Both the position numbers and the translations under genes were made by a program. 64,000 nt of DNA from Paracoccus alkanivorans. Its GTDB lineage: Bacteria > Pseudomonadota > Alphaproteobacteria > Rhodobacterales > Rhodobacteraceae. Positions 7,717 to 16,287 of this stretch are shown here, piece by piece. The DNA is taken from the NCBI RefSeq assembly GCF_003697785.1, contig NZ_QOKZ01000005.1, positions 62,001-126,000 of the forward strand, in the 5' to 3' direction. The notes under the pieces were generated by a model that had not been told where the DNA came from, did not search any database, and worked only from the letters and a program-made list of their open reading frames with translations. The stretch's first letter is position 1; every line of letters begins with the position of its first letter.

Positions 7717-8604
7717 TCATCGACGCTTTCCCATCCGGCGTGCTTCCGCCAGAAGCGCTTCAAGCACCGGCGTATGCGGTTCGCGCCACGGGGCAACCAG
7801 CCCCACCGCGTGAACGCTTTCCTCGCCCTCCATCGGAACCAGCCGAAGCGCCTTGCCCTGCGCCAGGAACTGCGCGACATCCTCGGGCAGGATGGTCAGC
7901 CAGCCACCGGCCACCACATGCGCGACCAGCACCACGGTCGAGCTTGATTCGACCGTGGCCAATGGCCTCACGCCGGCATTGGCGAGGTTACGGTTGATGA
8001 TCCGCCGGTTCTGCATGTCCGAGGTCAGCAGGCACAGCCGTTGTCCGTCCAGATCGGACCAGGCCACGCTGGAGCGTTTTGCAAAACCCGTATCCGCACC
8101 GCAGATCAGCATGTAACGCTCATTATACAGCGGAACCGTGCTGACCTTTCCCAGGGGCTCGTTGTCGAGATAGGAGATCCCCGCATCGACATCGAGATCG
8201 TCGATCATCTGCAGGATATCGATCGAGGTGCGCGACAGGATGGTGAAACCTACATTCGGATGCGTGGCGCTGAAGCGGGCGCTGAGCTTGGCCGCCCATG
8301 TCAGCGCGGTAGGGATCACCGCGATCCTCAACCGTCCCGCCAGACCATGCCGCGTTGCCCGCATCTCTTCGCGCAACTGCCGGGTGTCGCTGACGATCCG
8401 GCGCGCCCAGACCAGGGCGCTCTGCCCTTCGGGCGTCAATCCGCCATAGCGCGAGCCACGAAAGATCAGCAGGACGCCAAGCTGTTCCTCAAGCTGCTTG
8501 ATCCCGGCGGAAAGGGTCGGCTGAGTGATCCCCAGGCTCGCCGCCGCGCGGCCGAAATGACCCTCCTTGGTTACAGCCAGAAACATCTCGAGCTTGTCGA
8601 TCAC
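7717..8604 (-). CDS. LysR family transcriptional regulator
   Basis: DNA-binding regulator of 295 residues: N-terminal winged helix-turn-helix at about 1-60 (GHFGRAAASLGITQPTLSAG) and a two-lobed effector domain from about residue 90. It starts with GTG, supported by a strong GGGGAGGT site 5-6 bases upstream. The N-terminal half, including the segment ATRHGLAGRLRIAVIPTALT, recalls LysR proteins found beside formate dehydrogenase (fds) genes, but no fds gene is here, so I do not name it. It follows the RND pump genes on the same strand after 70 bases; it might control them or be unrelated. Confidence 0.9.
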   Translation of the reverse strand: MIDKLEMFLAVTKEGHFGRAAASLGITQPTLSAGIKQLEEQLGVLLIFRGSRYGGLTPEGQSALVWARRIVSDTRQLREEMRATRHGLAGRLRIAVIPTALTWAAKLSARFSATHPNVGFTILSRTSIDILQMIDDLDVDAGISYLDNEPLGKVSTVPLYNERYMLICGADTGFAKRSSVAWSDLDGQRLCLLTSDMQNRRIINRNLANAGVRPLATVESSSTVVLVAHVVAGGWLTILPEDVAQFLAQGKALRLVPMEGEESVHAVGLVAPWREPHTPVLEALLAEARRMGKRR

Positions 8605-8674
8605 CTTGACCTCCCCTGATCCCTGTCATCAAGCGCGATCGGAGAAGGCGGGTCAAGCGGATGTCCCCGGCTCG

Positions 8675-11600
8675 CTATGCGGTCCCGGCCTCGGCCGAAC
8701 TGTCTTCCCATTTGTCCTTGCGGCCCAGCAACCTGCGCATCAGCACGAAGAAGAGAGGAGCAAACAGGATACCCAGAGCCGTCGCGGCCAGGGTTCCGCC
8801 CATCACCGTCGCACCGATGGCGTTGCGGCCATTCGCACCCGCTCCGGTGGACAGCACCAGCGGCAGAACCCCGAGAGAGAAGGCGATCGAGGTCATGATG
8901 ATCGGGCGGAAGCGCTGGCGGGCCGCCTCGACCACCGCGTTGAAGAGCGGCACCCCTGCCTGCGACTGCTCGCGCGCGAATTCGACGATCAGGATGGCGT
9001 TCTTGCCGGTCAGGCCGATCACCGTCAGCAGTCCGACCTGGAAGAACACGCCATTGTCGAACTTGCCCAGATATGCGCCGACCAGCGCGCCCAGGACACC
9101 GATGGGCATGACCAGGATCACCGCCAGCGGGATGGCCCAGCTTTCGTAAAGCGCGGCAAGGCACAGGAACACCGCCGCAAGGGACAGTGCGTAAAGCAAT
9201 GTCGTCTGGTCGCCGGATTCGCGTTCCTCCAGCGACAGGCCGGTCCAGGAGATGTTGAAGCCCGCAGGAAGCTGCCCGGCCAGCCGCTCCATCTCGGCCA
9301 TCGCATCGCCCGAGCTGACGCCCGGGACCGGGCTGCCCTGGATCTGCATCGACGGGACGCCGTTATAGCGGCTCAGCCCCTGCGGCCCGAAGGTCCATTC
9401 GCCCTCTGCAAAATTCGAGAACGGCACCAGGTCGCCATTCGCGTTGCGGACCCGCCACTTGTCGAAATCGCTTGGCACCGAGCGGGAATCCGCCTCGCCC
9501 TGGACATAGACCTTCTTGATCCGTCCGCGGTCGATGAAGTCGTTCACGTAATCCCCGGTCCAGGCGATCTGCATAAGGTTGGCGACATCGGTGGCCGTCA
9601 CCCCCATCGCGCCCGCCTTGCGCCAATCGATATTCAGCCGGTACTGGGCCGCATCCTCCAGCCCCGAGGGCCGGACCTGTGCGATCATCGGGCTTTCGGC
9701 GGCCATGCCAAGCAACTGGTTGCGCGCCTCCAGCAACTGTTCATGCGATTGTCCGCCACGCGCCTGCAGGTAGAAATCAAAGCCCGAGACGTTGCCCAGT
9801 TCGATCACCGCTGGCGGCACGACCGGGAAGACCATCGCGTCGCGGATCTGGCTCAGCGCCCCATAGGCGCGGCCCGCGATGGCCTGTACCGATTGCTCTG
9901 GCGACAGTCTTTCATCCCAGTCCTTGAGCCGCACGAAGGCCATGCCGACATTCTGTCCCGACCCGGCAAAGCTGAAGCCCGCCACGCCGAACATCGAATC
10001 GACGGATTCGGACTCCTCGTTCAGGAAGTAATCCTCGACCTGGTCGATAACCGCCTCGGTCCGCTCGACGGTGGCGCCGGTCGGCCCCTGCACCAGCACG
10101 AACATGATGCCCTGGTCCTCGTCGGGCAGGAAGCCTTCCGGGGTGCGCAGGAACAGCAGCGCCATCACCGTGCCAAGCCCGGCATAGATCAGCAGCATCC
10201 GCAGCGGCCGGCGCACGATCCAGCCCACGAGGCCGGTATATCCCCGCGAGGTGTGGTCGAAACCACGATTGAACAGGCCGAAGAAACCGCGTTTCTCGCC
10301 GTGATGGGCCGGCCGCAGGATCGAGGCGCAAAGCGCCGGGGTCAATGTCAGTGCGACGACCACCGAAAGCGCCATGGCGGACACGATGGTAATCGCGAAT
10401 TGCTGATAGATCACCCCGGTCGAGCCGCCGAAAAAGGCCATCGGCACGAACACCGCCGAAAGCACCAGCGCAATCCCGATCAGGGCGCCGGTGATCTGGC
10501 CCATGGATTTACGGGTTGCCTCTCGCGGAGGCAGCCCCTCCTCTTCCATGATTCGCTCGACATTTTCCACCACGACGATGGCGTCATCGACCAGAAGGCC
10601 GATGGCCAGCACCATGGCCAGCATGGTCAGCGTGTTGATGGTAAAGCCGAAGGCCGCCATGATCCCGAATGTCCCCAGCAGCACGATGGGAACCGCAAGC
10701 GTCGGGATCAGTGTCGCCCGCCAGCTTTGCAGGAAGATATACATCACGATGAAGACCAGAACGATGGCCTCGATCAGCGTGTGAACCACCTCTTCGATCG
10801 AGATCTCGACGAAGGGCGCGGTGTCGAAGGGGATCACGTATTCGACGCCCTCGGGGAAGAATTGCGCGAACTCCTCCATCCGCTCCTTCACGCGTTCGGC
10901 GGTGTCCAGCGCGTTGGCCCCCGGCGCGAGGCTGAGCGCCATGCCCGAGGCGGGGCGGCCGTTATAGGTCGGATCGCCGCCATAGGTTTCGGCCCCGATC
11001 TCGACCCGGGCGACATCCTGCAGCAACACCAGCCCGCCGTTTTCCTCGGCCCGCAGCACGATCTGGCGAAAGTCCTCGGGCGTGGACAACAGCGACTGCG
11101 CCGTGACGGTGGCATTCAGCATCTGGCCTTCGACGGTGGGAAGCCCGCCGAACGCACCCGCCGATATCTGGGTATTCTGCGCCGAGACCGCCGCGACCAC
11201 ATCCGATGGCGCGAGTTCATAGGCAGCAAGCTTGGCGGGGTCGAGCCAGATGCGCATGGCATATTGCGCCCCGAAAACCTGCACGCTGCCGATCCCCTCG
11301 ACCCGGCTGAGATCGTCCACAAGGTTGGTGACCATGTAGTCGCTCAGGTCGGTCGCGTCGAAATTCTCGTCGCCGATCAGGCCGACGACCATCAGAAAGC
11401 CCGATGCGGCCTTCTCGACCCTGACGCCCTGCCGCTGCACCGGCTCGGGCAATAGCGGGGTGGCCTGCGACAGCTTGTTCTGGACCTGCACCTGCGCGAT
11501 ATCGACATCGGTGCCGGTCTCGAAGGTCAGCGTCGTCGAGGAGGAGCCGTCCGAAGTCGAACTGGACGACATGTAGCGCATCCCGTCCAGCCCGGTCATC

Positions 11601-11803
11601 TGCTGTTCTATGACCTGGGTGACCGTGTTGGCGACGGTATCGGCCGAGGCGCCGGGATAGGTCGCACGGATCGTCACCGAAGGCGGCGCGATCTGCGGAT
11701 ATTGCGCCACCGGCAGCGTCATGATCGCCAGGATGCCGACTCCCATGATGATGATCGAGATCACCCAGGCAAATACCGGTCGGTCGATAAAGAAACGGGC
11801 CAT
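8675..11803 (-). CDS. RND multidrug efflux pump, inner-membrane transporter (AcrB/MexB type)
   Basis: Proton-driven exporter of hydrophobic compounds from periplasm and inner membrane. The 1042-residue protein has the HAE1-RND plan: N-terminal membrane span after MARFFIDRPVFAWV, two large periplasmic loops, and twelve membrane spans. The TM4 motif GLLVDDAIVVVENVERIM contains the paired aspartates of the proton relay. Start chosen at MARFF, the near-universal N-terminus of this family; an upstream Met adds 53 arginine-rich residues and is unlikely. It lies 25 bases after the adaptor gene, forming an acrAB-like operon. No TolC-type outer-membrane channel gene is nearby, so a channel encoded elsewhere must be used. 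Confidence 0.95.
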   Translation of the reverse strand: MARFFIDRPVFAWVISIIIMGVGILAIMTLPVAQYPQIAPPSVTIRATYPGASADTVANTVTQVIEQQMTGLDGMRYMSSSSTSDGSSSTTLTFETGTDVDIAQVQVQNKLSQATPLLPEPVQRQGVRVEKAASGFLMVVGLIGDENFDATDLSDYMVTNLVDDLSRVEGIGSVQVFGAQYAMRIWLDPAKLAAYELAPSDVVAAVSAQNTQISAGAFGGLPTVEGQMLNATVTAQSLLSTPEDFRQIVLRAEENGGLVLLQDVARVEIGAETYGGDPTYNGRPASGMALSLAPGANALDTAERVKERMEEFAQFFPEGVEYVIPFDTAPFVEISIEEVVHTLIEAIVLVFIVMYIFLQSWRATLIPTLAVPIVLLGTFGIMAAFGFTINTLTMLAMVLAIGLLVDDAIVVVENVERIMEEEGLPPREATRKSMGQITGALIGIALVLSAVFVPMAFFGGSTGVIYQQFAITIVSAMALSVVVALTLTPALCASILRPAHHGEKRGFFGLFNRGFDHTSRGYTGLVGWIVRRPLRMLLIYAGLGTVMALLFLRTPEGFLPDEDQGIMFVLVQGPTGATVERTEAVIDQVEDYFLNEESESVDSMFGVAGFSFAGSGQNVGMAFVRLKDWDERLSPEQSVQAIAGRAYGALSQIRDAMVFPVVPPAVIELGNVSGFDFYLQARGGQSHEQLLEARNQLLGMAAESPMIAQVRPSGLEDAAQYRLNIDWRKAGAMGVTATDVANLMQIAWTGDYVNDFIDRGRIKKVYVQGEADSRSVPSDFDKWRVRNANGDLVPFSNFAEGEWTFGPQGLSRYNGVPSMQIQGSPVPGVSSGDAMAEMERLAGQLPAGFNISWTGLSLEERESGDQTTLLYALSLAAVFLCLAALYESWAIPLAVILVMPIGVLGALVGAYLGKFDNGVFFQVGLLTVIGLTGKNAILIVEFAREQSQAGVPLFNAVVEAARQRFRPIIMTSIAFSLGVLPLVLSTGAGANGRNAIGATVMGGTLAATALGILFAPLFFVLMRRLLGRKDKWEDSSAEAGTA

Positions 11804-11828
11804 GATATCTCTCGCGCTGATCCGGCGG

Positions 11829-13118
11829 TCAGTTGCCGGTGTCGTCGTCCTCGGTCGCCTCTTGTGCAGGGGCGGGTTCCTCGTCCCGCCCGGCTGCTGC
11901 GGCCTCACCGCCCGCCGTTTCCGCGGGTGCGGCGTCGCCTTGCGCTGCGGCTTTTTCACCATCGGCGCCTTGCGCGGTATTCTCGGCCGGTGCTGCTCCG
12001 CGCTCTTCCGGTGTTACGGGCATGCCCTCGCCAATGAACTGGAGCCCGGCCACGATCAGCCGGTCGCCATCCTCCAGGCCTTCGCGCACCACCCAGGCAT
12101 TGCCGCGATCCTGCACGATCTCCAGTTGCCGCGTCTCGACGATGTTCTCGTCATTGACGACCATCGCGACGGGGCGGCCACGGCGGTCGCGCGTCACGCC
12201 TTCCTGCGGCGCCAGGATCACGTCCTGCAATTGCGCCTGCGGGATTTCGGCCAGAACATACATGCCCGGCAAGAGCAGGCTCTCGGGATTGGCGAACTCC
12301 ATCCGCAGCGTGACGACACCGGTGGTTTCGTCCACATGCGGTTCCGCGCCGGTCAACGAGCCGGTATGTTCGTATTCCGTGCCGTCCGCCAGATGCAGGG
12401 TCACGGTGCGGTCCACGCCCTCGGGCAGTGCCGCCTGCGCGTCCTGGCGCTGCCACCGGATGATCTCGGCGGCAGATTGGGTCACGTCCACGCGGACCGG
12501 ATCGATCCGCCGGATGACCGCCAGAGGCTCGGCCTGCGATGCCGTTACCAGCGCCCCCTGCGATGCCTGCGCCAGGCCAATGGCACCGCCGATCGGCGCC
12601 GTGATCACCGTCCGGTCCAGATCGATCTGCGCCGCCTGCAACTGCGCCTCGGCAGATTTCACCGCCGCTTCGGCAGCGTCGCGGGCCGCGATCGCACTGT
12701 CCTGTGTCTGCTCGCTGGCCACCCGCCGGTCACGCAGCGCCGCCACCCGCTCGGCCTCGCGCCGGGCTGATTCCGCCTGCGCCTTCGCCTGTGCCAGCGC
12801 CGCCTCGGCCTGCGCCACGGCAGCCTCGTAACTGCGCGGATCGATCCGGTAGAGCGGATCGCCCTGCTCGACGACAGTGCCCTCGTCGAACATCCGCTCG
12901 GTAATCAGGCCGTTGACCTGCGGGCGCAGTTCCGCCTCGGCCGAGGCCACCACGCGCCCCGGCAATGTCGATGTCAGAGTCACGTCCTGGGCCTTCAGCG
13001 TGACCACGGTCACGGCGGGCGGAGGCATCTCGCCCCCCTGCTGAGCCATTCCTGCCCCAGCCCACAGCATCGCGCCAACCGCAGACGCGGCAACGAGAAT
13101 TCGAGTATGTGTGATCAT
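11829..13118 (-). CDS. RND efflux pump, periplasmic adaptor (AcrA/MexA type)
   Basis: Membrane-fusion protein linking the RND transporter to an outer-membrane channel. The 429-residue precursor has a signal peptide ending near GAGMAQ (no lipobox cysteine, unlike E. coli AcrA), a barrel/lipoyl half (LRPQVNGLITERMFDEGTVV), a long alanine/glutamate-rich coiled coil at about 95-165, the second lipoyl half (ITAPIGGAIG), and a beta-barrel region. The last 55 residues are an unusual low-complexity tail rich in Ala, Glu and Gly. It is the first gene of the pump operon; the ribosome-binding site is weak. A 7-bp inverted repeat about 120 bases upstream may be its operator. Confidence 0.93.
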   Translation of the reverse strand: MITHTRILVAASAVGAMLWAGAGMAQQGGEMPPPAVTVVTLKAQDVTLTSTLPGRVVASAEAELRPQVNGLITERMFDEGTVVEQGDPLYRIDPRSYEAAVAQAEAALAQAKAQAESARREAERVAALRDRRVASEQTQDSAIAARDAAEAAVKSAEAQLQAAQIDLDRTVITAPIGGAIGLAQASQGALVTASQAEPLAVIRRIDPVRVDVTQSAAEIIRWQRQDAQAALPEGVDRTVTLHLADGTEYEHTGSLTGAEPHVDETTGVVTLRMEFANPESLLLPGMYVLAEIPQAQLQDVILAPQEGVTRDRRGRPVAMVVNDENIVETRQLEIVQDRGNAWVVREGLEDGDRLIVAGLQFIGEGMPVTPEERGAAPAENTAQGADGEKAAAQGDAAPAETAGGEAAAAGRDEEPAPAQEATEDDDTGN

Positions 13119-13235
13119 GCCCGCGGCCCGTATTAAAAAATCAATTCGTCAGATCAGCGCGTGGGAAGCCGTAGCGGCAAAGCCTAGGCGCTAACAGGCA
13201 ACCTAGGGCGATCAAGCGCCGGACACAACCTCTTG

Positions 13236-13263
13236 AATTAACGTCGGCACCTCCCAGTTAATT
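13236..13263. promoter_or_regulatory. Inverted repeat upstream of the efflux operon
   Basis: AATTAAC and GTTAATT face each other with 14 bases between; arm centres are 21 bp apart, two helical turns. It lies in the AT-richer gap between the xseA stop codon and the adaptor gene. This spacing suits a dimeric repressor such as a TetR or LysR protein, but no binding protein is identified. Confidence 0.4.
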
Positions 13264-13275
13264 GGGTTGATCGCA

Positions 13276-14838
13276 TCAGAAGAGCGAGCCCTGTTCAGGC
13301 CCCGCCCGACCCTTCGAACTGCTGTCGGGGCGTGTCCCACCCGGCCCTGCCCCGATCCGCCCGTCGGCGAACTCGATCTCGAAATGCGTAAGCTTGCCCG
13401 CCACCGCCGCCGAGGTCACGACACCGCCGCCGCCATGCACGACGGCAAAGCCGCGCTTCAACGTCTGCTCGTAACCCAATGTCTGCCGCATCCGGTCCAG
13501 CCGCATCAGCGCCTCGCGACGCTGATCGATGGCGCGCCGGCCGCCCTTGTCCAGCCGCGCGCCCAGACCGGCGAGACGCTCCGATTGCGTCTCGACCGCC
13601 CGCCGCGTGACGGCCACGGCTCGCCGCAACGAGCTGTCCAGCCGCTCTTGCAATTGCGCCAGACGATCCTTGCGGCGTTCCATCCGGCGCTCGCGGCTGC
13701 TTTCCAGCCGGGTGGCGACCCGTTCAAGGCCGTGGCGCTTGGCAGAGGTGAATTGCCGCAACGTCGCCGCAGGCATCGGCCGCGAGGCCAGTTGCTGCCG
13801 CCTTGCCCGCACCAGCCCGCGCAGCGCGGGCTCCAGCCGGCTGCCCCACAGGTCGAACCGCTGCCTTGCCCCTTCGGTCAGTGCAGCGGGGCGCCCCATC
13901 GCGCGGGCCAGATCGCGCAGGCGTTGGCGGGGACGGTCGATCCGCTGCCCGCTGGCGCGGGACATACGCGCGCCAGCCTCGGCCAGGCGGGCGGCAAGAT
14001 CGGCGCGCACCGGAACCGCAAGCTCGGCCGCCGCCGTGGGAGTCGGCGCCCGCCTGTCAGAGGCAAAATCGATCAGCGTGGTATCCGTCTCGTGCCCCAC
14101 GGCAGAGATCAGGGGAATGTCGCTGGCAGCCGCCGCGCGCACCACCTCTTCCTCGTTGAACCCCCACAGGTCCTCCAGACTGCCGCCACCTCGCGCCACG
14201 ATGATCAGGTCCGGTCGCGGGATCGCTCCGCCCTCCGGCAGAGCATTGAAACCGCGAATGGCCGCCGCGACCTGCGGTGCGCATGCCTCGCCCTGCACCG
14301 CGACCGGCCAGATCAGCACATGGGCCGGGAAACGGTCGCGCAGCCGGTGCAGGATATCCCGGATCACGGCGCCAGACGGCGAGGTGACCACCCCGATCAC
14401 CCGAGGCAGGAACGGCAGGGGACGCTTGCGCTCCTGATCGAACAATCCTTCGGCAGCCAGGGCCTTGCGGCGCTTTTCCAGCATCGCCATCAGCGCGCCC
14501 ATCCCGGCAGGCTCGATCTGTTCGACGATCAACTGGTATTTCGACTGCCCGGGGAAGGTGGTCATCCGCCCGGTCGCCACCACCTCCATCCCCTCTTCCG
14601 GCCGCTGCGCCAACCGCGCCGCCTGCCCTTTCCAGCTGACCGCCGCCAGCACCGAGCGGTCATCCTTGAGATCGAAATAGACATGCCCCGAAGAGGGGCG
14701 CGATACCCGTCCGATCTCGCCGCGCACGCGGACCCGGCCGAACCGGTCCTCGATATTGCGCTTCACCGCCCCCGACAGTTCCGAGACGGTGAATTCATGG
14801 GCATTGTCGCCCGGTGGCGTGTCCTCGATCAGATCCAT
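13276..14838 (-). CDS. xseA: Exodeoxyribonuclease VII large subunit
   Basis: Catalytic subunit of the XseAB single-strand DNA exonuclease used in repair and mutation avoidance. The 520-residue protein has an N-terminal OB-fold (about 14-115, FTVSELSGAVKRNIE and GHVYFDLKD), the catalytic core with GVVTSPSGAVIRDIL, ARGGGSLEDLWGFNEE and SAVGHETDTTLIDFASD, then a long Arg/Glu-rich coiled coil (about 300-450). All conserved segments are intact. AAGGGGAAC precedes the ATG. It is divergent from purD with only 62 bases between the starts, which must hold both promoters. The small subunit gene xseB is not in the window. Confidence 0.96.
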   Translation of the reverse strand: MDLIEDTPPGDNAHEFTVSELSGAVKRNIEDRFGRVRVRGEIGRVSRPSSGHVYFDLKDDRSVLAAVSWKGQAARLAQRPEEGMEVVATGRMTTFPGQSKYQLIVEQIEPAGMGALMAMLEKRRKALAAEGLFDQERKRPLPFLPRVIGVVTSPSGAVIRDILHRLRDRFPAHVLIWPVAVQGEACAPQVAAAIRGFNALPEGGAIPRPDLIIVARGGGSLEDLWGFNEEEVVRAAAASDIPLISAVGHETDTTLIDFASDRRAPTPTAAAELAVPVRADLAARLAEAGARMSRASGQRIDRPRQRLRDLARAMGRPAALTEGARQRFDLWGSRLEPALRGLVRARRQQLASRPMPAATLRQFTSAKRHGLERVATRLESSRERRMERRKDRLAQLQERLDSSLRRAVAVTRRAVETQSERLAGLGARLDKGGRRAIDQRREALMRLDRMRQTLGYEQTLKRGFAVVHGGGGVVTSAAVAGKLTHFEIEFADGRIGAGPGGTRPDSSSKGRAGPEQGSLF

Positions 14839-14900
14839 GCGGCTTGTTCCCCTTCGCCGCGCAGATTAGAACGCCGCGAGAGCAAGCGAAAGGGCGGCAG

Positions 14901-16160
14901 ATGAATATCCTCATCCTCGGCGGCGGCGGGCGCGAACATGCGCTTGCATGGGCGATCCGGCAGAATCCGAAATGCGACCGGCTGATCGTCGCGCCGGGTA
15001 ATGCGGGCATTGCAGGGGTGGCGGATTGCGCCGATCTTAACATCAATTCACGCGCAGAAGTGCTTGAATTCGCAGAAGACAATGCCATAGATTTCGTGGT
15101 GATCGGCCCCGAGGCCCCGTTGGCGGCAGGCGTATCCGATGCCCTGCGCGGCGCGGGGTTCCTGGTCTTTGGCCCCAGTCAGGCTGCCGCCCAGCTTGAA
15201 GCCTCGAAAACCTTCACCAAGGAGATCTGCGACGCCTGCGGCGCCCCCACTGCTGCCTGGGCGCGCTTTACCGATGCCGCCTCGGCCCGCGATCATGTCA
15301 CCGCCCAGGGAGCGCCGATCGTGATCAAGGCCGACGGTCTGGCCGCCGGCAAGGGCGTCACCGTCGCCGAGACCATCGAGCAGGCGCATCAGGCCATCGA
15401 CCTGATCTTCGAGGGGGAATTCGGCGACACCTCGGTTGTTGTCGAGGAGTTCATGGCCGGCGCGGAGGCCAGTTTCTTCGTGCTTTGCGACGGCACGGAT
15501 TGCCTGCCCATCGGAACCGCGCAGGATCACAAGCGCGCCGGTGAGGGCGACACCGGTCCCAACACGGGCGGCATGGGCGCCTACAGCCCCGCACCGGTAT
15601 TGACCGAGGCCTTGCAGGCACAGGTGATGGAGCGGATCATTCGCCCCACGGTCGCAGAAATGTCCCGCAGGAACAATCCGTTTCAAGGTGTTCTTTATGC
15701 CGGACTGATGATCGCCGAAGGCCACGCCCGACTGGTCGAATACAATGTCCGTTTCGGCGACCCGGAATGCCAGGCATTGATGATCCGGCTTGGAGCGCAA
15801 GCTCTGGATTTGCTGCTGGCCTGCGCCACGGGACGGCTGGCGGAAACCTCGGTCAACTGGGCCGATGACCATGCGCTGACCGTTGTCATGGCGGCGAAAG
15901 GCTATCCGGGAAGCTACAAGAAAGGTAGCGAAATCAATGGCCTTGACGACATAACGGAATCAAGTTTCGAGATGGTGTTCCACGCCGGAACTACCGAGGT
16001 GGACGGGCGGATCACAGCGACGGGTGGGCGCGTTCTTGCCTGCACCGGGCGCGGCGCGACCCTGGCCGAAGCGCATGAGCGTGCCTATCGCCTCATTGAC
16101 GCGATCGACTGGCCCGAGGGTTTCCATCGCCGCGATATCGGCTGGCGGGCCTTGTCATAG
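14901..16160 (+). CDS. purD: Phosphoribosylamine-glycine ligase
   Basis: Second step of de novo purine synthesis: joins glycine to phosphoribosylamine using ATP to give GAR. The 419-residue enzyme begins MNILILGGGGREHALAW, carries the ATP-grasp core (IVIKADGLAAGKGVTV at about 138-153), and the PurD signature RFGDPECQ at about 283-290. Length matches the family. Start chosen at MNILILGG with AAAGGGCGG immediately upstream; an earlier in-frame Met lies inside the divergent xseA gene. It stands alone rather than in a pur cluster; purQ, also of this pathway, is 46 kb away in this window. Confidence 0.97.
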   Translation: MNILILGGGGREHALAWAIRQNPKCDRLIVAPGNAGIAGVADCADLNINSRAEVLEFAEDNAIDFVVIGPEAPLAAGVSDALRGAGFLVFGPSQAAAQLEASKTFTKEICDACGAPTAAWARFTDAASARDHVTAQGAPIVIKADGLAAGKGVTVAETIEQAHQAIDLIFEGEFGDTSVVVEEFMAGAEASFFVLCDGTDCLPIGTAQDHKRAGEGDTGPNTGGMGAYSPAPVLTEALQAQVMERIIRPTVAEMSRRNNPFQGVLYAGLMIAEGHARLVEYNVRFGDPECQALMIRLGAQALDLLLACATGRLAETSVNWADDHALTVVMAAKGYPGSYKKGSEINGLDDITESSFEMVFHAGTTEVDGRITATGGRVLACTGRGATLAEAHERAYRLIDAIDWPEGFHRRDIGWRALS

Positions 16161-16287
16161 CTGAGGTCCGGGGAAATTCCCGCACCGGGATCACAGCAGC
16201 GCGCGGGGCAAGTATCCGCGGTATATCCGCAATTCAACTGATCGCCGAAATGCCGCAAGGCAAGGGACGATAGAGAAAGGACCCAGG

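Noticed and set aside
8567..11455. Very long open frame of 962 codons on the plus strand
   Set aside because: It lies antisense to the RND transporter gene, has no family features, and is explained by the high GC content, which suppresses stop codons.
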